This document shows, piece by piece, positions 18,160 to 24,599 of a stretch of 64,000 nucleotides of DNA. This DNA comes from Georgenia daeguensis (GTDB taxonomy: Bacteria > Actinomycetota > Actinomycetes > Actinomycetales > Actinomycetaceae): the NCBI RefSeq assembly GCF_039537705.1, contig NZ_BAABBA010000006.1:167059-231058 (forward strand). The letters are read 5' to 3'. The notes under the pieces were generated by a model. It did no database searches, was not told the DNA's origin, and saw only the letters and a program-made list of their open reading frames with translations. The translations under genes were made by a program, and so were the position numbers. Position 1 is the stretch's first letter. Every line of letters begins with the position of its first letter.

Positions 18160-18540
18160 TCAGGACAGCATCGCCACTCCGTCGATCTCGACCTTGTTCC
18201 CGGGATTCAGCCCGCAGTAGATCGTCGTGCGTGCCGGGTACGGTTCCACCATCGCCGCATCGTAGGCGGCGTTCATCGCCGCATAGTCGCCCGTGTCCAC
18301 CAGGTAGACGCGCACCGAGACCAGGTCGGCCATGGACGCCCCCGCCGCGCGCAGCACGGACCGGAGATTCTCGAGCGCCTGCCGGGTCTGGGCGCCGACA
18401 TCCTCGCTCACCGGGCGGCCCGTCCCCGGGTCGGTGCCGACCTGGCCGGAGAGGAAGAGCAAGGAGCCGCAGCGCACCGCCTGGGAGTAGGCGGCCCTCG
18501 GCGTGGGCGCCTCGTCCGTCGCGATCGGCTCGACCCTCAT
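18160..18540 (-). CDS. RidA/YER057c/UK114-family enamine/imine deaminase
   Basis: 126 residues from ATG 18540 (an in-frame start 9 bases earlier is possible; the ATGA overlap with the upstream gene favours 18540). The Rid fold is recognised from LFLSGQVGTDPGTG, the helix QTRQALENLRSVLRAAGAS and the substrate-binding Arg in PYPARTTIYCG. RidA proteins hydrolyse reactive enamines and imines to carbonyls and ammonia. Rid relatives are common in ring-cleavage clusters that pass through such intermediates. Here it is the last gene of a coupled three-gene unit with the LLM oxidoreductase. Confidence 0.9.
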   Translation of the reverse strand: MRVEPIATDEAPTPRAAYSQAVRCGSLLFLSGQVGTDPGTGRPVSEDVGAQTRQALENLRSVLRAAGASMADLVSVRVYLVDTGDYAAMNAAYDAAMVEPYPARTTIYCGLNPGNKVEIDGVAMLS

Positions 18541-18842
18541 CGGCCCCACCTCCGCTGCAGGGCGAGGCCCAGGGCGGCCCCGAGCAGCGCCGCGACCGCG
18601 GTGGCGGCGTCCGGCACGCGCGCGGAGCCCACGGGGACGACCGGGCGTTCACCACCTCCGGGGGTGCCCTGCGGCGCGCCGGTGGTGGTGCCGGCCGCTC
18701 CGGCGACCGCCCCGCCCGCACGCACAGCCGCCCCGTCCTCCGGCCGCGCCGACGACGCGGCGGCCCTGCCCCGCAACGGGGGCGGCGCCCCCAGCTCGCC
18801 GCCGCCGGGCGGCGGGTACAGACCGGGCACCGGCGTCGTCAC
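18537..18842 (-). CDS. Small Pro/Gly-rich protein with a C-terminal membrane tail
   Basis: 101 residues from GTG 18842, which overlaps the LLM stop (GTGA), while its own stop overlaps the ridA start (ATGA); double coupling is the main evidence that this low-complexity frame is a real gene. Residues 1-70 are Pro/Gly/Ala-rich and probably disordered. Residues about 76-96 (AATAVAALLGAALGLAL) form one hydrophobic helix followed by QRRWGR, so it looks tail-anchored with a short basic end. The CoxG protein across the divergent promoter ends in a similar tail. No family recognised. Confidence 0.55.
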   Translation of the reverse strand: MTTPVPGLYPPPGGGELGAPPPLRGRAAASSARPEDGAAVRAGGAVAGAAGTTTGAPQGTPGGGERPVVPVGSARVPDAATAVAALLGAALGLALQRRWGR

Positions 18843-19831
18843 AGGCCGTCCGCAATCTCTGCGAAGGTACGGATCGTCTGCTCCTTGCTCTGCCCGGGCC
18901 GCACGAAGGGCACGATCGAGACCTGGTCCACGCCGAGCCCCTTGATGTCCCGCAGCCGCTCGGCGCACTCGTCCGGGGTGCCCGCGAGCGCGAAGAGGTC
19001 CACGAGGCCGTCCGGCACGAGGTCCGCGTGCGCGGCCTCCGTGTCCATGTGCTCGTAGTAGTTGTACGTCTCCTTGATCCGGTCGACCGCCGCCTGGAGC
19101 GAGGGGTCGATCGGTGCGGGAAGGGGACGGATGGAGACGCGGGAGACGTGGGCCCGGACGAGGTCCCGGGCCTCCGTGCGGTCCTCGTTGATCGCCGTCG
19201 GCGTCCAGAGCACGATGTGCACGTCAGAGAGCGACTTCCCCGCCTCCTTCGCCCCCTTCTCGATCGTCCGCAGGGCAGCCTCGATGAACTCGGGGGCGGT
19301 GCCGACGAGCACGATGACGCCATCGGCGATCCGGCCCGACATCTGCAGGATCTTCGGGGCCGAGGCGGCGATGTAGATCGGCACCTCCTGCGGCTCGGTC
19401 AACCAGCCGAGGCGGAAGGTCGACCCGCTGGTCGCCTCCTCGACCTCGCCGCCGCGGAAGAGGGTGCGCAGGTCATCCACCGACTTCTCGAGCTCGGCAA
19501 GCTTCTGCGGCTTGAGCCCCATGGTGCGCAGGGACGAGTCCCCCGTGCCGATCCCCAGCCGGGCGCGCCCGCCGGTGTACTCGTGGAGCGCCGCCCAGAA
19601 CGAGGCGACCACGGAGGGGTGCCGGGTCGACGCGTTGGTCACGCCCGTCCCGAACGTGATGCGTTCCGTGCCGACGGCCGCGGCGCCCATCGTCAACGAG
19701 GACTCCCGCCAGATGTTCTGGGAGTCGCCGAACCACACGCTCTCGTACCCCAGCGACTCGCACAGCTGGACGTACGACCGCATGGCGTCGACGGGCTCGG
19801 TCGGGAAGAGTCCTATCCCCTTGGTCAGCAC
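18839..19831 (-). CDS. LLM-class oxidoreductase, probably F420-dependent
   Basis: 330 residues from GTG 19831, which has AAGGGG upstream; a longer reading to 19888 has an unconserved basic start. It is a luciferase-like monooxygenase TIM barrel: GYESVWFGDSQNIWRE near residue 30, the nonprolyl cis-peptide region TGVTNASTRHPS (about 63-74), and GRARLGIGTGDSS (about 90-102) as in Mer and FGD-like enzymes. Sequence alone cannot separate FMN monooxygenases from F420H2 reductases; the FGD-like gene at 22017 favours F420. It is first in a coupled trio with the small protein and RidA and diverges from coxG. I infer hydride transfer to a ring or C=N intermediate. Confidence 0.85.
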   Translation of the reverse strand: MLTKGIGLFPTEPVDAMRSYVQLCESLGYESVWFGDSQNIWRESSLTMGAAAVGTERITFGTGVTNASTRHPSVVASFWAALHEYTGGRARLGIGTGDSSLRTMGLKPQKLAELEKSVDDLRTLFRGGEVEEATSGSTFRLGWLTEPQEVPIYIAASAPKILQMSGRIADGVIVLVGTAPEFIEAALRTIEKGAKEAGKSLSDVHIVLWTPTAINEDRTEARDLVRAHVSRVSIRPLPAPIDPSLQAAVDRIKETYNYYEHMDTEAAHADLVPDGLVDLFALAGTPDECAERLRDIKGLGVDQVSIVPFVRPGQSKEQTIRTFAEIADGL

Positions 19832-19901
19832 CTGGCTACCCCTTCGTCGTCGTTGCGCCCGACAGGTGCCCGCCGCTCTGCTCGGCACCGTGACATCGAA
19901 C

Positions 19902-20020
19902 TGTAGGACTACCTACAACCCAGACCTTCTCACCATCGGGCCCAGAAGCGCAACGACCACCTCAGAAGTCGTGGAGAATCTCCGCGACGTTGTTCCCAAG
20001 AGTGTTGTTCTGCTGTAGGT
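19902..20020. promoter_or_regulatory. Divergent promoter region with two CTGTAGG sites
   Basis: TGTAGG-ACTA-CCTACA (19902-19917) is a perfect 6+6 dyad 71 bases before the LLM start. A half-site CTGTAGGT lies at 20013-20020 on the coxG side. The same core lies in the dyad at 17932. The 292-bp spacer (19832-20123) holds no gene. Confidence 0.5.
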
Positions 20021-20100
20021 TTACGCCCACGCTCCGGCACGGCGACGACGTCCGGACCGCACAGCAGGGCATCGGAATCCAGTCCCGAGAATCATTTGTT

Positions 20101-20117
20101 CTCATACGACTTATGAG
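20101..20117. promoter_or_regulatory. CTCATA/TATGAG palindrome over the coxG ribosome-binding site
   Basis: CTCATA (20101-20106) and TATGAG (20112-20117) are perfect inverted arms around CGACT; the right arm runs into the GAGG that serves coxG (ATG 20124). It may be a repressor operator or an RNA hairpin that masks the ribosome-binding site. Unrelated to the CTGTAGG motif. Confidence 0.45.
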
Positions 20118-20123
20118 GTCAGC

Positions 20124-20756
20124 ATGGAGCTCACCAACAGTTTCGACGTCGCGGCGCCACCGGACGTCGTGTGGCGGACGGTCGGTGACATGCCCCAGGT
20201 CGCCCTCTGCCTGCCTGGCGCGGTCATAGTCTCGCAGGACGGTGACACCTACCACGGCCGGGTCACGATCAAGGTCGGACCCATCTCGATGGGCCTGGGC
20301 GGCACCGCCACCGTCGTGGCGCGGGACGACGACGAGCGTCGGCTCGAGGTCCTCATCAGCGCCGAGGACGTGACAGGGCAGGGAACGGTCGAGGCGACCT
20401 TGGTGGTCACCGCCGACCCGTCGCCGGCCGGCACGACGGTCTCGATCGCCACCACCATGCAGCTCGGCGGCAAGGTCGCGCAGTTCGGCTCCGGTCTCCT
20501 CACCCAGGTCTCCGGCCGGATCGTCAAGCAGGTGGCGAAGAGGATGGGCGCGCTCGTCGAGTCCGGGGCCGCGTCCGCCGGCCACGGCCCCACTGACGCC
20601 GCGGGCGTCGCTGCCGGCGTCGGCCCGGCCGTCCCCCGCACCCGCCGGACCGTCCTCGTCGAACCGGCCCGGCTGGCGCAGCTGGCCGCGGTCGCGGTCG
20701 CCGCCGCGGTCTTCGGCTGGTCCCTGGGCCGGTCGTTGGAGCCGGCGGCCCGCTAG
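20124..20756 (+). CDS. CoxG/SRPBCC-family protein with a C-terminal membrane anchor
   Basis: 210 residues. Residues 1-150 are an SRPBCC domain of the carbon-monoxide-dehydrogenase subunit G family (MELTNSFDVAAPPDVVW, DGDTYHGRVTIKVGPI, GKVAQFGSGLL). A Pro/Ala/Gly-rich linker leads to a hydrophobic helix (about 187-204, LAQLAAVAVAAAVFGW) and a short basic tail. In Oligotropha CoxG helps recruit CO dehydrogenase to the membrane; relatives accompany many Mo hydroxylases. I infer a similar membrane-recruiting role for the Mo hydroxylase here. First gene of a four-gene rightward operon. Confidence 0.88.
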   Translation: MELTNSFDVAAPPDVVWRTVGDMPQVALCLPGAVIVSQDGDTYHGRVTIKVGPISMGLGGTATVVARDDDERRLEVLISAEDVTGQGTVEATLVVTADPSPAGTTVSIATTMQLGGKVAQFGSGLLTQVSGRIVKQVAKRMGALVESGAASAGHGPTDAAGVAAGVGPAVPRTRRTVLVEPARLAQLAAVAVAAAVFGWSLGRSLEPAAR

Positions 20757-20814
20757 CACGCCCCGACGGCGGGCCGGCGCACGCCGGCCCCTGAACACAG
20801 CACGGGAGAAGAAC

Positions 20815-22005
20815 ATGAAGACGCTCATCGACTCCATCGGGGTCCTGGCGACCGGCGAGGCCGGGGTGCCGCCGCTGCGGGACACCAACCTCGTCATCGA
20901 GGACGGGATCGTGACCGGGGTCGGCGTCGACGTCGCCTCCCCCGACCGGGTGCTCGACGCAGGCGGGCTCACCGTCATCCCGGGCCTCGTCGACGGGCAC
21001 GTGCACCCCACGTTCGGTGAGTGGACCCCGGCGCAGAACGCGATCGGCTGGTTCCACAACTACCTCCACGGCGGCACGACGACGATGGTCTCGGCCGGTG
21101 AGCTGCACATCCCGGGTCTGGACTTCACGGCCCTGACCCCCGAGCTCGTGGTGTCCATCGCCACGGTGTCCCGGCACACCACGGCCAGGATGCGTCCCTC
21201 GGGCGTCAAGGTCGTCGCCGGCACCGTCCTGCTCGTCCCCGGGATGACCGAGAGCCACTTCGACCGGCTGCAGGCGGAGGGCGTCACCCAGGCGAAGTTC
21301 ATCTTCTACGACTGGAACCTGCTGGACACCGGGGAGCCCGCGCAGTACCTGAGGTGGTGCCACGACCGGGGCATCACCGTGAAGATGCACTCCGGCGGCG
21401 TGTCCCGCTCGGGCTCCAGCCGTGTCGCGGGGTTCGACATCGTCGCTGCCGTCGGCCCGGACATCGTCGGGCACATCTCCGGCGGACCGATCCCGATGCC
21501 CGACGATGACATCCGGAACGTCGTGGACCTGCTTCCGGGCACCGCGCTCGAGGTGTGCAGCTCGATGAACTACCGCGCCACCGCCTTCGTGGTGGAGCAG
21601 CTGCTCGCCCAGGGCTCGTTCTCGCGGCTCACGCTCGGCACCGACACGCCGGGCGGCACCGGCGTCATCCCCCGGGGGATGCTCCGGAACATCTGCATGC
21701 TCTCCTCGATGTGCGGCGTCGACCCGGCCGAGGCCGTGGCCGCGGCGACGGGCACGACGGCCCGCGCCCACGGCCTCGACGTCGGGGTGCTCGCTCCCGG
21801 CCGGCCCGCCGACCTGGTCGTCCTCGGCCCGATCACCGGTTCGCTCGGGGAGGACGCCCTCGAGTGCTTCGCGCTGGGTGACCTCCCCGGCATCGCGGCG
21901 GTGCTCGTCGACGGCGAGCCCCTCGTCGACGGTCGCAGCGAGCAGACCCCGCCCCCGCGCCAGGCCGTCACCTGGCGCCCGCTGAACCACGCACTCACCG
22001 TCTAG
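20815..22005 (+). CDS. Metal-dependent amidohydrolase, enamidase-like
   Basis: 396 residues, amidohydrolase superfamily. Likely metal ligands are His62 and His64 (DGHVHP), His191 (KMHSGG), His219 (GHISGGP) and Asp276 (GTDTPGGTG). As I remember the enamidase of Eubacterium barkeri (6-oxo-tetrahydronicotinate to 2-formylglutarate), the two share several blocks in the same order: HGGTTTMVSAG, RPSGVKV, GTGVIPRGMLRN, GVLAPGRPADL and GSLGEDA. The bridging Glu of that enzyme seems absent; Lys160 is placed where other superfamily members have a carboxylated lysine. Enamidases hydrolyse a cyclic C=C-NH-C=O unit, opening a reduced pyridone-type ring. ATG 20815 has GGGAGAAG upstream; the next gene starts 11 bp after its stop. 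Confidence 0.85.
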   Translation: MKTLIDSIGVLATGEAGVPPLRDTNLVIEDGIVTGVGVDVASPDRVLDAGGLTVIPGLVDGHVHPTFGEWTPAQNAIGWFHNYLHGGTTTMVSAGELHIPGLDFTALTPELVVSIATVSRHTTARMRPSGVKVVAGTVLLVPGMTESHFDRLQAEGVTQAKFIFYDWNLLDTGEPAQYLRWCHDRGITVKMHSGGVSRSGSSRVAGFDIVAAVGPDIVGHISGGPIPMPDDDIRNVVDLLPGTALEVCSSMNYRATAFVVEQLLAQGSFSRLTLGTDTPGGTGVIPRGMLRNICMLSSMCGVDPAEAVAAATGTTARAHGLDVGVLAPGRPADLVVLGPITGSLGEDALECFALGDLPGIAAVLVDGEPLVDGRSEQTPPPRQAVTWRPLNHALTV

Positions 22006-22016
22006 AGAGGACAGCC

Positions 22017-23084
22017 ATGCCACTTCGTCTCGGGTACAAGGCCTCCGCCGAGCAGTTCGGGCCCGCGGACCTCGTCCGTTTCGGGGTCGCGGCCGAGGAC
22101 GCCGGTTTCGACTCCGTGTTCATCTCGGACCATCTGCAGCCCTGGCGTCACGACGGCGGGCACGCACCGGCCGCGCTCCCCTGGCTGGGAGCCCTGGGAG
22201 CCAGCACCGACCGGATCGTGATGGGCACCTCGGTGCTGACACCCACGCTGCGCTACCACCCGGCCGTGGTCGCCCAGGCCTTCTCCACGCTCGGTCAGCT
22301 CTTCCCGGGGCGTCTCGTGCTCGGCATCGGTTCCGGCGAGTCTCTCAACGAGGTCCCGCTGGGCATCGAGTGGCCCGACGGCAAGGAGCGGTTCGCGCGT
22401 CTCAAGGAGGCGCTGCTGCTCATGCGGCAGCTGATGACCGAGGACCGCGTGACCTTCGAGGGCAACTTCTACCGCACGAAGCTGGTCACGATCTACGACC
22501 GCCCGGAAAGGCCCGTCCCCATCTACGTCGGTGCCTCGGGCCCCTCCGCCACCCGCCTCGCGGGTCGCCTGGCGGACGGGTTCATCACGACGTCGGGGAA
22601 GGCGGAGTCTCTCTACAGCGAGACCCTCCTGCCGGCGCTGTCCGAGGGGGCGGAGAAGGCCGGACGGACCCTCGACGACCTCGACCTGCTGATCGAGATG
22701 AAGGTGTCCTTCGACCCCGATGCCGAGCGGGCGCTGCGGGACACGGCGAACTGGGCGGCGCTGGCGCTGAAGCCGGAGGAGAAGACGGGCATCGAGGACC
22801 CCATCGAGATGCAGCGTCTCGCCGACGCGCTGCCGCTCGAGCGGGCCGCCTCACGGTGGATCGTCTCCAGCGACCCGGACGAGCACGTCGCCCGGATCCG
22901 CCCGTACCTCGATCTCGGCTTCCGCCATCTCGTGTTCCACGCGCCCGGCGTCGACCAGGAGCGTTTCCTGCGTCTCTACGGCGCAGAGGTGCTGCCCCGC
23001 CTGCGGGCGCTGGAGCTGGAGCAGGACTCCGCACGACGTACCGGTGCCGACCCGGTCCTCGAAGGATCGCCCGCGGCCCGCTGA
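22017..23084 (+). CDS. fgd: F420-dependent glucose-6-phosphate dehydrogenase-like LLM oxidoreductase
   Basis: 355 residues opening MPLRLGYKASAEQF, as in mycobacterial FGD1. Residues matching the FGD1 active site are present: His39 (SDH), Trp43, Glu108 (GSGES), and the three phosphate-binding residues Lys195 (TSGK), Lys256 and Arg280, corresponding to Lys198, Lys259 and Arg283 of FGD1. FGD oxidises glucose 6-phosphate to the lactone while reducing F420 to F420H2. I therefore read it as a supplier of F420H2 for the LLM reductase at 18839. A related sugar-phosphate or a pathway-specific role remains possible. The C-terminal 20 residues are a variable tail. Confidence 0.85.
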   Translation: MPLRLGYKASAEQFGPADLVRFGVAAEDAGFDSVFISDHLQPWRHDGGHAPAALPWLGALGASTDRIVMGTSVLTPTLRYHPAVVAQAFSTLGQLFPGRLVLGIGSGESLNEVPLGIEWPDGKERFARLKEALLLMRQLMTEDRVTFEGNFYRTKLVTIYDRPERPVPIYVGASGPSATRLAGRLADGFITTSGKAESLYSETLLPALSEGAEKAGRTLDDLDLLIEMKVSFDPDAERALRDTANWAALALKPEEKTGIEDPIEMQRLADALPLERAASRWIVSSDPDEHVARIRPYLDLGFRHLVFHAPGVDQERFLRLYGAEVLPRLRALELEQDSARRTGADPVLEGSPAAR

Positions 23085-23130
23085 GCCGACCCGACGACCA
23101 CGCCCACCCGAGACAGAAAGAAGTCGAACG

Positions 23131-24498
23131 ATGTCTGAAGTCCTTCCCTGGCAGCTGCGGGCAGCCTTCGCGCGCAGCCTCTCCGACATGTACGGCAAGG
23201 AGGTCCCCGCCTACACCAGCCTGCTCGAGGTGTCCCACGCCGTGAACGCCGACGTCGTCGCCCGCCTCGGCGCCGACGCCGAGCGGCTCGGCAGCATCGA
23301 CCGTGTCACCGCCGAGCGTCACGGGGCGATCCGTCTCGGCACCCCGAGGGAGATGGCGCAGGTCGCCAGGATCTTCGGTGCCATGGGCATGCACCCGGTC
23401 GGGTTCTACGACCTGCGTGAGGCCGCGACCAGCGCGGCCGTGCCGGTCATCTCCACGGCCTTCCGCCCGATCGCCGCCGACGAGCTGGCACGGAACCCGT
23501 TCCGGGTCTTCACCTCCATGCTCACCCCGTCGGACCGGAGGTTCTTCTCCGCCGACCTCCAGCGACGCCTCGAGTCGTTCCTCGACGCCCGCGAGATCTT
23601 CCCGCCCGAGCTCATGGAGCTGGCGGACCGCGCCGAGACCCACGGCAGCCTGAGCAGCACGGACGCCGAGCGGTTCCTCGAGCTTTCCACCGCCTCCTTC
23701 GAGCTCTCCCGCGAGCCGGTGGACCGGGCCTGGTACGACGAGCTGGAGGCGGTCTCGGCCGTCGCCGCCGACATCGGCGGGGTGGCCAGCACGCACATCA
23801 ACCACCTCACCCCGCGGGTGCTCGACATCGACGATCTCTACGCCCGCATGGAGGCTCGCGGCATCACGATGATCGACGACATCCAGGGCCCGCCCCGCTG
23901 GGAGGGACCGGACGTGCTGCTGCGCCAGACCTCCTTCCGGGCCCTGGCCGAGCCGCGCGCCTTCCGCCTGCCCGACGGGACGATCGAGACGTCCTCCTTG
24001 CGCGTGCGCTTCGGAGAGGTGGAGGCCCGTGGCATCGCCCTGACCCGCGAGGGCCGGGCCATCTACGACCGGGCGGTCGCGGAGGTCGACGAGCGCTCCG
24101 CCGGCCTGGGCGCCGAGGAGCGTCAGGAGATCAACCGGGAGGTCTGGCGCCGGGAGTTCCCCACCACCGAGGCCGAGCTCGCCGCCCGGGGACTGGCGTA
24201 CTTCACGTACGGCGTCGTCGACGGCGCGGCCGTGCCCGAGCCGATCGTGTACGAGGACTTCCTCCCGCGCTCGGCCGCGGGCATCTTCCAGTCCAACCTC
24301 ACCGACGAGGGGTCCAAGGACGTCTCCCAGGAGGGTGTAGCCCGCGACGCCGACTGGATGGCCGGCGCCCTGGAGCGGGATCTCAACGACCCCTTCGACC
24401 TCTACGCGCGGCAGAGCGAGCAGTCGCGCCGTGACGCGGCCGCCGCGCTCGGGGTCCGGCCCGACGAGCTCGACGCACGGATCGTCGCCTCCGTCTAG
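23131..24498 (+). CDS. DUF1338 metalloenzyme, 2-oxoadipate dioxygenase/decarboxylase (HglS/YdcJ) family
   Basis: 455 residues. The family's iron site is recognisable: His64 with Arg68 (RHGAIRLG), His225 in THINHLTPR (223-229 region) and Glu296 (RFGEVEARG), matching His70/Arg74/His226/Glu294 of Pseudomonas HglS as I recall them. HglS converts 2-oxoadipate with O2 to D-2-hydroxyglutarate and CO2 in lysine catabolism. Length fits the family. As last gene of the coxG-enamidase-fgd operon (46 bp after fgd) it probably acts on a 2-oxoacid produced after ring opening, feeding 2-hydroxyglutarate-type products to central metabolism. A perfect terminator follows. Confidence 0.85.
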   Translation: MSEVLPWQLRAAFARSLSDMYGKEVPAYTSLLEVSHAVNADVVARLGADAERLGSIDRVTAERHGAIRLGTPREMAQVARIFGAMGMHPVGFYDLREAATSAAVPVISTAFRPIAADELARNPFRVFTSMLTPSDRRFFSADLQRRLESFLDAREIFPPELMELADRAETHGSLSSTDAERFLELSTASFELSREPVDRAWYDELEAVSAVAADIGGVASTHINHLTPRVLDIDDLYARMEARGITMIDDIQGPPRWEGPDVLLRQTSFRALAEPRAFRLPDGTIETSSLRVRFGEVEARGIALTREGRAIYDRAVAEVDERSAGLGAEERQEINREVWRREFPTTEAELAARGLAYFTYGVVDGAAVPEPIVYEDFLPRSAAGIFQSNLTDEGSKDVSQEGVARDADWMAGALERDLNDPFDLYARQSEQSRRDAAAALGVRPDELDARIVASV

Positions 24499-24513
24499 AC
24501 GGCCGCCCCCAGG

Positions 24514-24549
24514 GGCTGGGCGGGTGTGCACCGGAACTCCCGCCCAGCC
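24514..24549. terminator. Rho-independent-type terminator between convergent operons
   Basis: GGCTGGGCGGG (24514-24524) pairs perfectly with CCCGCCCAGCC (24539-24549), an 11-bp stem with a 14-base loop, followed by the mixed pyrimidine run CTTCGTCGTTCC. It lies after the DUF1338 gene and before the convergent ppdK end. Confidence 0.75.
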
Positions 24550-24599
24550 CTTCGTCGTTCCTCCCCGCAGCCGGCCGGGCCTCCAGCCCAGTCACCGGC

